NCBI RefSeq assembly: GCF_020873915.1
Contig: NZ_JAHWGP010000012.1
Coordinates: 120,892 to 184,891, forward strand
Source of the DNA: Streptomyces sp. DH5
GTDB taxonomy: Bacteria > Actinomycetota > Actinomycetes > Streptomycetales > Streptomycetaceae
Direction: 5' to 3'
DNA: 64,000 nt
The position numbers and the translations under genes were made by a program. Below the pieces are notes generated by a model. It had not been told where the DNA came from, did no database searches, and saw only the letters and a program-made list of their open reading frames with translations. Positions 1-7,621 of this stretch are shown in pieces; position 1 is the first letter of the stretch, and each line of letters opens with the position of its first letter.

Positions 1-100
1 CAGCCGACGACCCCTTGTCCCCGGCCACCGCGTAGGTGATCGCACCGGCCGCGACGAGCGCCGTCACCGCGGCCCCGGCGATCAGTCCGAACTGCCTCAC
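1..100 (-). CDS. Secreted protein, N-terminal fragment (possibly DUF305)
   Basis: Only the first 33 codons lie in the window; the gene runs off the left edge. Translation from a GTG at 100 gives VRQFGLIAGAAVTALV followed by an Ala/Gly-rich hydrophobic stretch, which looks like a signal peptide or membrane anchor. The GTG overlaps the TGA stop of the DUF3105 gene by 4 bases (GTGA), so the two are probably translationally coupled in one operon. DUF305 copper/metal-linked proteins often sit next to DUF3105 in Streptomyces, so that family is a reasonable guess, but no diagnostic DUF305 residues are visible here. Confidence 0.55.
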   Translation of the reverse strand, partial: MRQFGLIAGAAVTALVAAGAITYAVAGDKGSSA

Positions 101-762
101 TTGGTCAGCCCGTTGGTGCACGCGGCCCCGGGCTCGGGCGTCTGCTCGCCCTGGACGAACTTCTCGAGGAACGCGTCCACGGCCGGGTCGTCCGCCCCCG
201 TCACCGTCCGCTGGTGCCCCCAGGCGGTCAGCAGCAGCGGCTCCTTCTGCCCGTCCACGGGGCTCATGAACGTGTACGGCGTCTTCTTCACCTTCGCGGC
301 CAGGGCGTCCACGTCGGCCTTGTCGGCGCCGGCGTTGTACGTCACCCACACGGCACCGTGCTCCAGCGAGTGCACGGCATTGGTGTTCCTGATCTCGTCG
401 GGGTAGACGTCCCCGTTGCAGTTCATCCACACCGGGTTGTGGTCACCGCCCACCGGGGGAGTGGCGGGGTAGTCCACGGCCTCGGTCATGTGGTCGCGCC
501 CCAGCTCGCCCTCCCAGGCGCGTACACCGTCCTTGCCGGTGACGAACTTGCCCGCGTTCTTCGCGTCACCCGCCGTGCTGCCGCCTCCGTCGTCCGACTG
601 CGACTGGACGAGCACCACACCACCGACGGCGAGCCCGGCGACGACCGCCACACTGGCGGCGATGACGAGGATCCGGTTGCGGCGCTCGCGGGCCTTCTCG
701 GCGCGGCGCATCTCCTCTATGCGTGCCGTGCGTGCCGCGCTGCTCTTCTTGGCGGAGCCCAT
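97..762 (-). CDS. DUF3105 membrane-anchored protein
   Basis: A 221-residue protein. Residues 1-28 are charged and cytoplasmic, residues about 30-52 form one transmembrane helix (ILVIAASVAVVAGLAVGGVV), and the rest is an exported domain. That domain carries the DUF3105 signature: HNPVWMNCNGDVYPDEIRN, then NAVHSLEHGAVWVTYN, with conserved His and Cys residues. The function of the family is not known; it is a frequent neighbour of DUF305 proteins, which fits the gene overlapping its 3' end. The ATG start at 762 is divergent from the Rrf2 regulator across a 276-bp gap that contains a tandem repeat. Confidence 0.88.
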   Translation of the reverse strand: MGSAKKSSAARTARIEEMRRAEKARERRNRILVIAASVAVVAGLAVGGVVLVQSQSDDGGGSTAGDAKNAGKFVTGKDGVRAWEGELGRDHMTEAVDYPATPPVGGDHNPVWMNCNGDVYPDEIRNTNAVHSLEHGAVWVTYNAGADKADVDALAAKVKKTPYTFMSPVDGQKEPLLLTAWGHQRTVTGADDPAVDAFLEKFVQGEQTPEPGAACTNGLTK

Positions 763-870
763 GGGCGTGTCCTTCGGGGGAGGCGGGGGACGAACGGATC
801 AGCTGATCGTAATGGGGAAGGCGGGGCGAGTCGTAGGGGGCAACGAAATCAGAAACGGCCCCGCTCCCCG

Positions 871-975
871 ACCGAACCCGCACCCGCTCCCCGACCGGAC
901 CCGAACCGGATCCCCAACCGAACCCGCACCCGCTCCCCGACCGGACCCGAACCGGATCCCCAACCGAACCCGGAC
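871..975. repeat. 46-bp tandem repeat, about 2.3 copies
   Basis: Copies start at 871, 917 and 963 with a 46-bp period; the first two are almost identical and the third is partial. The unit is a C/A-rich string of ACCCG and CCCGACCGG steps. It lies between the divergent DUF3105 and Rrf2 genes. It has no spacers and no palindromic repeat, so it is not a CRISPR. It is probably a variable-number intergenic repeat. Confidence 0.85.
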
Positions 976-1003
976 CCGCACGCAACCTCCACACCCCCAT
1001 AAT

Positions 1004-1032
1004 TTGAACCCTCGATTCGCATTACCTACCCT
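1004..1032 (+). promoter_or_regulatory. Promoter of the Rrf2 gene, probably giving a leaderless mRNA
   Basis: A -35 element TTGAAC at 1004-1009 and a -10 element TACCCT at 1027-1032 are separated by 17 bp. The expected start of transcription, about 7 bp after the -10, falls on the ATG at 1039. No ribosome binding site precedes that ATG, which fits a leaderless transcript. Confidence 0.6.
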
Positions 1033-1038
1033 GCTGGT

Positions 1039-1482
1039 ATGCGGCTCCTGCGCTCCACCGACCTGGCTCTCCGGGTCCTCATGCGCCTCGCCGTGACCGG
1101 CGAATCCAACCCCACCACCCGCGACGTGGCGGCGGCCATGGACGTGCCGTACACCCATGCCGCCAAGGTCGTCGCCGAACTCCAGCACATGGGCCTGCTC
1201 ACGGCCCGGCGCGGCAGGGGTGGCGGCCTGGGGCTGACGGAGGAGGGCCGCACCGCCTCGGTGGGCGCCCTGGTCCGCGCCTTCGAGGGCGAGGGGGACG
1301 TCGTCGACTGCGAGGGCACGGCTGGTTCGGCCCCCTGCCCACTGAGCTCCGCCTGCCGGCTGCGCGGCGCCCTGCGCCGGGCCCAGGAGGCGTTCTACGC
1401 CACGCTCGACCCGATCACGGTCGCGGACATCGTCGCCGACCCGACCGGCCCCCTCCTGCTGGGCATCTCGCCGAGACCGTGA
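1039..1482 (+). CDS. Rrf2-family transcriptional regulator (NsrR-like)
   Basis: A 147-residue protein with a winged-helix DNA-binding domain over residues 1-70 (STDLALRVLMRLA, then RGGGLGLT in the wing). Three cysteines, C91, C100 and C106, are placed as in the [4Fe-4S] or [2Fe-2S] binding loop of NsrR/IscR/RsrR proteins. The family senses nitric oxide, redox state or iron-sulfur status. The spacing C-x8-C-x5-C is close to that of Streptomyces NsrR (C93, C99, C105), but no hmp gene is nearby, so the exact sensor class stays open. The ATG is probably leaderless. The gene stands alone, 260 bp before glnA2, and may be autoregulated. Confidence 0.85.
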   Translation: MRLLRSTDLALRVLMRLAVTGESNPTTRDVAAAMDVPYTHAAKVVAELQHMGLLTARRGRGGGLGLTEEGRTASVGALVRAFEGEGDVVDCEGTAGSAPCPLSSACRLRGALRRAQEAFYATLDPITVADIVADPTGPLLLGISPRP

Positions 1483-1742
1483 GACTCCGCGAGATCCTCG
1501 CCCGTGACGGGCGAGACCCTCGCCGTGACGCGCACGGCCTCGCACAGGCAAGATGGACACCGAAGCGGTACACCTGTCGTGTGCCAGATGTTCGACCCGC
1601 CGCCGGTGGGCCGATCAAGGTCGGCAACGCGTATGAAACGCTGGTGTGGTGGGATGCCCGTGTGCCCGCTCGGACGCCCGCCCGCCTCCCGTGGCGCGGG
1701 CGCGGACAGGCGGCCTGACCGGCAAGGATGGGGAAGCGGAAG

Positions 1743-3104
1743 ATGGACAAGCAGCAGGAGTTCGTGCTCCGGACGTTGGAGGAGCGCGACATCCGGTTCG
1801 TGCGCCTGTGGTTCACCGACGTGCTGGGCTTCCTCAAGTCCGTGGCCGTCGCCCCCGCCGAGCTGGAGCAGGCGTTCGACGAGGGGATCGGCTTCGACGG
1901 CTCCGCCATCGAGGGCTTCGCCCGGGTGTACGAGTCCGACATGATCGCCAAGCCGGACCCGTCGACGTTCCAGATCCTCCCCTGGCGCGCCGAGGCCCCC
2001 GGCACGGCCCGGATGTTCTGCGACATCCTGATGCCGGACGGCTCCCCGTCCTTCGCCGACCCGCGCTACGTCCTCAAGCGGGCCCTCGCCCGCACCTCCG
2101 ACCTGGGCTTCACCTTCTACACCCACCCGGAGATCGAGTTCTTCCTGCTGAAGGACAAGCCGCTGGACGGCAGCCGCCCGACCCCCGCGGACAACTCCGG
2201 CTACTTCGACCACACCCCGCAGAACGTCGGCATGGACTTCCGCCGTCAGGCGATCACCATGCTGGAGTCGATGGGGATCTCGGTGGAGTTCTCCCACCAC
2301 GAGGGTGCCCCCGGCCAGCAGGAGATCGACCTGCGCTACGCGGACGCGCTCTCCACGGCGGACAACATCATGACGTTCCGCCTGGTCATGAAGCAGGTGG
2401 CGCTGGAGCAGGGCGTCCAGGCGACCTTCATGCCCAAGCCGTTCTCCGAGTATCCGGGCTCCGGCATGCACACCCACCTCTCCCTCTTCGAGGGCGACCG
2501 CAACGCGTTCTACGAGTCCGGCGCCGAGTACCAGCTCTCCAAGGTCGGCCGCTCCTTCATCGCCGGCCTGCTGCGGCACTCGGCGGAGATCTCCGCCGTC
2601 ACCAACCAGTGGGTCAACAGCTACAAGCGCATCTGGGGCGGCTCGGAGCGCACCGCCGGCGCCGGCGGCGAGGCCCCGTCCTACATCTGCTGGGGCCACA
2701 ACAACCGCTCTGCCCTGGTCCGGGTGCCGATGTACAAGCCCGGCAAGACCGGCTCGGCGCGCGTCGAGGTCCGCTCCCTCGACTCCGGCGCCAACCCCTA
2801 CCTGGCCTACGCCCTGCTCCTCGCGGCCGGCCTGAAGGGTATCGAGGAGGGCTACGAACTCCCGCCGGGCGCCGAGGACGACGTCTGGGCCCTCTCCGAC
2901 GCGGAGCGGCGCGCGCTCGGCATCGAGCCCCTCCCGCAGAACCTCGGCGAGGCCCTGGCCCTGATGCAGCGCAGCGACCTGGCCGCCGAAACCCTCGGCG
3001 AGCACGTCTTCGACTTCTTCCTCCGCAACAAGAAGCAGGAATGGGAGGAGTACCGCTCCGAGGTCACCGCCTTCGAGCTCCGCAAGAACCTGCCGGTGCT
3101 GTAA
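1743..3104 (+). CDS. glnA2: Glutamine synthetase-like enzyme GlnA2 (gamma-glutamylpolyamine synthetase type)
   Basis: A 453-residue protein of the class I glutamine synthetase fold. The beta-grasp N-terminus has GFDGSAIEGF, and the catalytic domain has HPEIEFFLL, the metal-site strings SHHEGAPGQQEID and MPKPF, GSGMHTHLS, and the arginine-containing RVEVRSLDSGANPYLAYA. In S. coelicolor this locus (SCO2241) is GlnA2, which ligates glutamate to polyamines as the first step of their use as nitrogen source and does not make glutamine in bulk. It lacks the adenylylation-type Tyr segment of GlnA. An ATG five codons upstream (1728) is possible, but 1743 is preferred because of the purine-rich GGGAAGCGGAAG just before it and the known protein length. 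No GlnR-type box was seen upstream. Confidence 0.85.
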   Translation: MDKQQEFVLRTLEERDIRFVRLWFTDVLGFLKSVAVAPAELEQAFDEGIGFDGSAIEGFARVYESDMIAKPDPSTFQILPWRAEAPGTARMFCDILMPDGSPSFADPRYVLKRALARTSDLGFTFYTHPEIEFFLLKDKPLDGSRPTPADNSGYFDHTPQNVGMDFRRQAITMLESMGISVEFSHHEGAPGQQEIDLRYADALSTADNIMTFRLVMKQVALEQGVQATFMPKPFSEYPGSGMHTHLSLFEGDRNAFYESGAEYQLSKVGRSFIAGLLRHSAEISAVTNQWVNSYKRIWGGSERTAGAGGEAPSYICWGHNNRSALVRVPMYKPGKTGSARVEVRSLDSGANPYLAYALLLAAGLKGIEEGYELPPGAEDDVWALSDAERRALGIEPLPQNLGEALALMQRSDLAAETLGEHVFDFFLRNKKQEWEEYRSEVTAFELRKNLPVL

Positions 3105-3267
3105 GCACAGGTCAGTGTTCTGAGCGTGAGGTGCGGTTCGCCGGCTCGAAGGCCAGGACCGCCGAGGCATGACCGGCATGCAGCCGCTCCAGCCGGGGCA
3201 CCGCCCGGCCATGAGGGTCGTCCCGTAATTGATCACGGTCGTGCTTGCTGACCTGCCTGCTCGCGGT

Positions 3268-3411
3268 TCAGCCGGTGACGATGAGGTTGTGGAGGCGGGC
3301 TATGCCGAGCATGGAGCGGTCGCCTTTCAACCGGCAGTCGCGGGGGATCTTCCGGCTCTTCATCCGGGCGGAGGCGTGCTCGACGCGGGCCACCTTGACC
3401 ATCCTCCGGGC
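3268..3411 (-). pseudogene. IS5-family transposase, C-terminal remnant
   Basis: The minus strand encodes only about 46 residues of a transposase tail: VKVARVEHASARMKSRKIPRDC, then LGIARLHNLIVTG before the stop. Intact relatives read roughly VERVNARMKTWKILRDCR with a few more residues before the LGIARLHNL string, so this copy has an internal deletion and no catalytic part. It marks the left edge of the low-GC islet that ends with another transposase remnant near 6960. Confidence 0.7.
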
Positions 3412-3474
3412 CGCAGCCACTGGCGGGGCATATCTCGGTCGTCCGGACGGGATCCGCGTGAGATCCTCCCGCCC

Positions 3475-3900
3475 GTGGCTACGGAGACTGAGGTGGGACA
3501 GCTGCTGCACCAGCGCGGCTGGCGGACCGCATTCACCCTCGCAGAAAGAGTGAACGCGTGGGCCGCCCTGGTAGGCGTCATTGAGCGCGGCTACGACGAC
3601 GACGTCGAGGAATACGTCAACGACCTCTACTGCCGAAACTGGCTGCACGAGGCGTGGCTCCTGCTGGACGAACACATCGTCCAGATCTGGACCCCACAGA
3701 TCAAGGCTCTGGACGACCGATACAAGGCCGCGACCGTCGACGACGACGGTCAAGCACTCCACCAGTTCCTCCACCAGTTCCACAGGCTGCCCGGCCTCGA
3801 CCTGTGGTGGTGGCGGCGACACCCCCGCATCCTCACCGGAGACCTCGGGCGTTCGCTTCGCTCGGTCGGTGCCATCGGCGCCGACCTCGACACAGCATGA
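3475..3900 (+). CDS. Hypothetical protein, 141 residues
   Basis: I do not recognise the family. The reading frame has a coherent amphipathic, helix-rich protein: ERVNAWAALVGVIERGYDDD, a Trp-rich middle (NWLHEAWLLLDEHIVQIWTP) and a basic end (LDLWWWRRHPRILTGD). The frame stays open upstream to 3229 but there it runs antisense to the transposase remnant, so the GTG at 3475 is the first believable start; its ribosome binding site is weak. The gene lies inside the IS-bounded islet. It may be the surviving 3' part of a larger gene cut by the insertion. Confidence 0.45.
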   Translation: MATETEVGQLLHQRGWRTAFTLAERVNAWAALVGVIERGYDDDVEEYVNDLYCRNWLHEAWLLLDEHIVQIWTPQIKALDDRYKAATVDDDGQALHQFLHQFHRLPGLDLWWWRRHPRILTGDLGRSLRSVGAIGADLDTA

Positions 3901-3991
3901 CCGTCAGCCTCGTGGGGTGACGGGACAACTCTTAGCCGGATGGTGGGTTCAGATCGTCCGGGTCTCCGCCGGCAGTATTGAGGTTGACGGG

Positions 3992-4657
3992 CTACAACAG
4001 CCGTCGGCCCAGCGGGCCGGAGCCTCCCGGTGGAGGCGCCGGAAACAGAAGCGGGGGGTCGGGGTGATCGAGTGCTTTTCGGTCGAAATCGTCAATAACG
4101 ACAGAGAGCAGCGGTCCGTGCAAAATCTCCGTCGTGAGGCTGTGGCCGACGCGCAGGGCGATGGACCTGAGAGACGCCGCTACCGGGCCCAATCCGTCCT
4201 CGACGAGCCCGTGTATCTCGTCGGCGTAGCCGTGCGGGCTACGGCCTTGAGTGCTGGGTGGGTATCCGGGCTCGAATCGCTCGACCACTTCGCCGTCCAC
4301 AACGCTGGAGAACATTGTCAGCCCTTTCTCCGTCGTGAGCAGAACGAGGCATTCAGTCTGCGCCGACAGGTCGCGCATGATGGCATGCGTGGACCCGATG
4401 AAGTTTTCGAACTCGATGCAGAAAGCCCACTCGCCCAAAACGCCGGCACGTAGCGAGGTGCCTGATCGTGGAGCTTCAGGGGCCTCTCGCGAAGGAACCC
4501 GAATGAACCTGTCCGCGTCGCCTCCGTAGATTCCGGCGACCTCTTCTGCGCTCCTGCGGAAAGTGACAGTCAGACAGAAGTGCTGTGACATGTCCAAGGT
4601 CCAGGAATTGGCCATTTTATCCCAATCAATATTCACCCCCTTGCCCGCCCCCGGCAT
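3992..4657 (-). CDS. DUF6461 family protein, candidate partner of the upstream nuclease
   Basis: The most likely start is an ATG at 4615 (MANSWTLDMSQHFCLTV) or the upstream ATG at 4657; a GGGGG-rich site near 4640 fits neither well. The protein shows the DUF6461 pattern: an FCLTVTF strand, GEWAFCIEFENF, a switch to MRDLSAQTECLVLLTT, then SSVVDGEVVERFEPG and a C-terminal helix. DUF6461 proteins are small cytoplasmic proteins of unknown function, common in Streptomyces and often found near secreted toxins or polymorphic loci. Here the gene follows the secreted NucA/NucB-type nuclease by about 35 bp on the same strand, which suggests an operon. An immunity or inhibitor role is an inference only. 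Codon use is less GC-rich than in flanking genes. Confidence 0.7.
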   Translation of the reverse strand: MPGAGKGVNIDWDKMANSWTLDMSQHFCLTVTFRRSAEEVAGIYGGDADRFIRVPSREAPEAPRSGTSLRAGVLGEWAFCIEFENFIGSTHAIMRDLSAQTECLVLLTTEKGLTMFSSVVDGEVVERFEPGYPPSTQGRSPHGYADEIHGLVEDGLGPVAASLRSIALRVGHSLTTEILHGPLLSVVIDDFDRKALDHPDPPLLFPAPPPGGSGPLGRRLL

Positions 4658-4691
4658 TCATGGCCGCGAGCGGACGAGGGTGCTCATGCCG

Positions 4692-6083
4692 TCAGTCGAC
4701 GATCGCGGCTCCGTCACCATTATCTTCGCCGGTTTTCACCTTGTCGAAGAAATCTGGGATACTCACCCAGAAGCGGTCGTCCTCGATCAGTCGCCAGTCC
4801 TGTATGTAGTTGGAGTACGCGGTGCCGGCAAGCTCGTTCAAGTTCTCGGGCACGTGGCCGCGCACGCAGGGTTCCTTGCCAGTGACGGGCCTGGACGGAT
4901 CGGAATCATACACATGGTATTTTCCGTCGTCCTCGAGGAGCGGAATGATTTCGGCACAGAGTGCCCCGTCGGTGCCGCCTTGCTTGGTCGAGGCGAAGGG
5001 ATACTCGTCGCACGAGTCGTCGGGCACTATGTCGTACCTATGGACGAACTTGACGGTGCTCTTGGTGCCGCAGGTGTACTCACGCCTTTCCTTGCCGTTG
5101 AGGGCGCGCTGCATCGACTTGCGGTAGCCCCACCCGTCGGGAAGAGCGTATTGCCCGAAGCCGTAGGTTACGGCTGCGGCGCCGTACGTGCTGATCGGCA
5201 GCTCCATGTCGGGTGGCGCAATGCTGGACAGCGCGCATCCCGTGCTCTCGTTGCCCGTTTTGGTGAGATGAGTGTTGCAGCGCACGTAACGCGGCATCGT
5301 CCATTCCACGTTGGGCTTTGTGGGTGTCGACCCGGTGTGCGTGATGTACAGATGGTACTTGATCTCGGTGAAATCCTTCTCGTCGACAGCGGGAACGTCG
5401 GAGTAGGCGACCGTCCCCTCCGCCAGATCGTTCGCGTTACTCAGAGTTTTGGCGCCAGTCCAAGGGCTTTTTCGTGTCGTCTCGCAATTCAGATCGCACG
5501 AGACGTCAGCGGACACGTTGAGATGCTGCACGGCCGCCATTGGGTCACGACTTCCGTCGAACTCCACCTTCATGCTCTCCGACCACGTGCCTTTACGTGG
5601 GTCCAACGTGGCGGTGGTGTTGACGTAGAGGTTTGCCGTGTCGAGGACCTGGTTCTGCTCACCGCGAAGGGTGAACTCCACCGTCATTTCCTCAAGGCAG
5701 TACTTCAACCGCTCGAAGTGCCAAGTGCCCGGATCCGAAGTTTCGCAGTACTCTCCCTCTGCCTGAACCTCGTTTGCGCGGAGTGCCTTGGCGTCGGATG
5801 CCTGCGGCGCTGCGGACACGATGGACGTGCAGATTTCAGCTACCCCGGCGCGCTGGTCGGCCGACCCGGGTTCGGTCGGTAAGCAGCTTTCCTTGGCCGG
5901 CTCGACCTTGGCTGACTCCGAAGTCGCGGGCGCCTGTGGAGGCGTGAAGCCTTCAGGTATCTGTATCGACAGGGGCGCCGCAGTTTCGCTCTGATCCTGC
6001 GTGGTGGCGATCGCTTGAGCTGGCAGCAGCATCGCAAGAATCGATGCTGCCAGCATCAGAGGCCATTTACGTCTTTCCCGCAC
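4692..6083 (-). CDS. Secreted NucA/NucB-type deoxyribonuclease
   Basis: A 463-residue protein starting at GTG 6083, with a good ribosome binding site (AGGGGAG, spacing 4). Residues 1-26 are a signal peptide: basic MRERRK, a hydrophobic core, and a PAQA-type cleavage site. A Pro/Ala-rich segment follows, then a cysteine-rich region of about 270 residues with at least ten Cys. The C-terminal 110 residues carry the NucA/NucB signature: DDSCDEYPFAST at 355-366, with Asp359 and Glu360 as likely metal or catalytic residues, then VPENLNELAG at 411-420 and a DRFWV strand. NucA/NucB proteins are extracellular metal-dependent DNases; some bacilli pair them with an inhibitor (Nin). The long cysteine-rich N-terminal part is unusual compared with the roughly 140-residue stand-alone nucleases. 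The gene is visibly lower in GC than its surroundings, which suggests horizontal transfer. Confidence 0.78.
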   Translation of the reverse strand: MRERRKWPLMLAASILAMLLPAQAIATTQDQSETAAPLSIQIPEGFTPPQAPATSESAKVEPAKESCLPTEPGSADQRAGVAEICTSIVSAAPQASDAKALRANEVQAEGEYCETSDPGTWHFERLKYCLEEMTVEFTLRGEQNQVLDTANLYVNTTATLDPRKGTWSESMKVEFDGSRDPMAAVQHLNVSADVSCDLNCETTRKSPWTGAKTLSNANDLAEGTVAYSDVPAVDEKDFTEIKYHLYITHTGSTPTKPNVEWTMPRYVRCNTHLTKTGNESTGCALSSIAPPDMELPISTYGAAAVTYGFGQYALPDGWGYRKSMQRALNGKERREYTCGTKSTVKFVHRYDIVPDDSCDEYPFASTKQGGTDGALCAEIIPLLEDDGKYHVYDSDPSRPVTGKEPCVRGHVPENLNELAGTAYSNYIQDWRLIEDDRFWVSIPDFFDKVKTGEDNGDGAAIVD

Positions 6084-6139
6084 GTTACTCCCCTAGTGGC
6101 GCGGTCGTGATGGGCGTTCCTGCTTTCGGTGGGCTGGAA

Positions 6140-6154
6140 GATCACGCAGTGATC
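6140..6154. promoter_or_regulatory. Inverted repeat in the nuclease promoter region
   Basis: GATCAC-GCA-GTGATC is a perfect 6-bp inverted repeat with a 3-base centre. It lies just downstream of a TTGACA (minus strand, 6164-6159), which is a consensus -35 for the nuclease gene; no clear -10 follows at the right spacing. The placement between the promoter elements would suit a repressor operator. Confidence 0.45.
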
Positions 6155-6164
6155 ATGGTGTCAA

Positions 6165-6466
6165 CGGTCCATTACGCAGCGTGTATCCGACGTGTCATCG
6201 CGGGTAATGGCGGCGAAATCGTAGGTGAACGCCAACGTGGGCACTCTCGGTGGGCTGCCCCCACCGGCGTTCGATCTCAATGTGACAGGCGAGGTCGGCG
6301 GTGGGTCGACCCGATCCCGGGCGAAAAGGGCAGCCGGGGAAATCCCGACCAGCAACTCCTCGTAATTGGAACTACAGCACCCGCATTTCTACCCATATCC
6401 CCCGTGCCCGTGACACGGGAGGTATGGCGGGTGTGACTACAGTGCTGATTTGCGGTCTTCGCTCTA
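6165..6466. other. Non-coding gap between the nuclease promoter and a transposase remnant
   Basis: No convincing gene was seen on either strand in these roughly 300 bp. A short inverted repeat CCCGTG-7-CACGGG lies at 6401-6419. The stretch is lower in GC than the chromosome around it and may contain what is left of an IS end. Confidence 0.5.
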
Positions 6467-6960
6467 CGATTGGGAGTTGCGGTGAGTGGGCCAGTCACGG
6501 TGCGCGATGGACTCGGTGGACATGCGGGCCCTGAAAGGGGGGGACTGGCAGGCCCGAATCCTGTCGACGGGGGCAAGAAAGGGTCGAAGATCCATTCGAT
6601 CACCGAGCGGGCCGGTCTGCCCCTCTCGATCGGGATCTCCGGCGCCAACCTCCACGACAGCCGGGCGCTCGAGCGGCTCGTGGGCGGCATCCCGCCGCGG
6701 GCCCCGTCGACGCCGCCCCGCCAAGCTGCACGCGGACAAGGGCTACGACTACGACCACCTGCGTCGACGGCTCCGCAAGCGGGGCATCCGGCACCGCACC
6801 GCCCGCAAGGGCGTCGAGTCCTCCACCCGGCTGGGCCGGCACCGCTGGACGATCGAGCCCAACCGCCTGGCTCGGCGGTTGCCGCCGTTTGCGCCGCCGC
6901 TACGAACGCGAGGCCGGGCACTTCCTGGCCTTCGCCGTCATCGCCCGCAGTTCACCTGCT
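6467..6960 (+). pseudogene. IS5-family transposase, frameshifted and N-terminally truncated
   Basis: Successive pieces of one transposase lie in different frames. DSVDMRALKGGD is in one frame, LAGPNPVDGGKKGSKIH then TERAGLPLSIGISGANLHDS in the next, KLHADKGYDYDHLRRRLRKR with GRHRWTIE in a third position, and RRYEREAGHFLAFAVIA in the last. Together they are the second half of an IS4/IS5-type DDE transposase of the kind common in Streptomyces, with at least three frameshifts and no N-terminus. It is not functional. It forms the right edge of the islet that carries the nuclease pair. Confidence 0.85.
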
Positions 6961-7031
6961 GCCGCGGACTCGCCGGCTCCCTCGGGTCCAACCTGACGGT
7001 GCCTGCTCGTTCCGCCTGGTGAGGAGGGTAA

Positions 7032-7490
7032 GTGCCCCGTCCGGTCACCTCCGTTGATGTTCGTCCGCGTGTGTCCTACAGGACCATCCAGGTTGGTCCC
7101 CTCTTCTTCGAAGAAGCGCCGGAGGAAGACGAGATCGTCCAGATCCCTGGGGACGGCTGGCGTCTTTCGTCCAGCGACAACGACTTCTACCCGTTGGTGC
7201 GCTTGGAGGTCTGGGACGGACCCGCGGGCGAGCCGGCAGGTTCCTGGGATTACGACCGGGTCTTCCGTTCCCGGCTGGGAGAGAGCCTGTGCGTCGTCGA
7301 CCTGGGCGGTGTCGTCTACGGCGAGATCGCTGTCCGGCCGGGGCGTTATCGACTGCGGTTGCTCTGCCGGGGCCGCGATCACGTGGAGGCCCTTGTCGCG
7401 CTCGACCCCTTCCCACCGCAGGGGCCCCACGAAGATCCCCTCGAGGTGTGGGCCGTTCAGATCTGGCCTGACGACCGGGACCCGGCGTGA
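7032..7490 (+). CDS. Hypothetical protein, 152 residues
   Basis: I do not recognise the family. It starts at GTG 7032 with a strong ribosome binding site (GGAGGG, spacing 5). The protein is acidic with an alternating beta pattern: YRTIQVGPLFFEE, YPLVRLEVWDGP, LCVVDLGGVVYGEIAV, YRLRLLCRGR. No signal peptide or membrane segment is present. The spacing to the next gene (lipoprotein at 7622) is about 130 bp on the same strand, so they may be transcribed separately. It lies immediately beyond the transposase remnant, at the boundary of the islet. Confidence 0.75.
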   Translation: MPRPVTSVDVRPRVSYRTIQVGPLFFEEAPEEDEIVQIPGDGWRLSSSDNDFYPLVRLEVWDGPAGEPAGSWDYDRVFRSRLGESLCVVDLGGVVYGEIAVRPGRYRLRLLCRGRDHVEALVALDPFPPQGPHEDPLEVWAVQIWPDDRDPA

Positions 7491-7621
7491 GTGGGAAAAG
7501 GCTCAGGGCCGGACCACGTCATCCTCTCCAGGACACGGTCGCGGAGAAGCTCCTGCTCGCCGCGCGGCCTGACTGTCCCGGGCGAAGGCAACCCTCCGCC
7601 ACCCCGCCGGGTCTTACGGGC

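Noticed and set aside
871-975. CRISPR array
   Set aside because: The copies are directly adjacent with no spacers, and the unit is not palindromic.
3229-3474. N-terminal extension of the 3475-3900 gene
   Set aside because: This part runs antisense to the transposase remnant and has no ribosome binding site.
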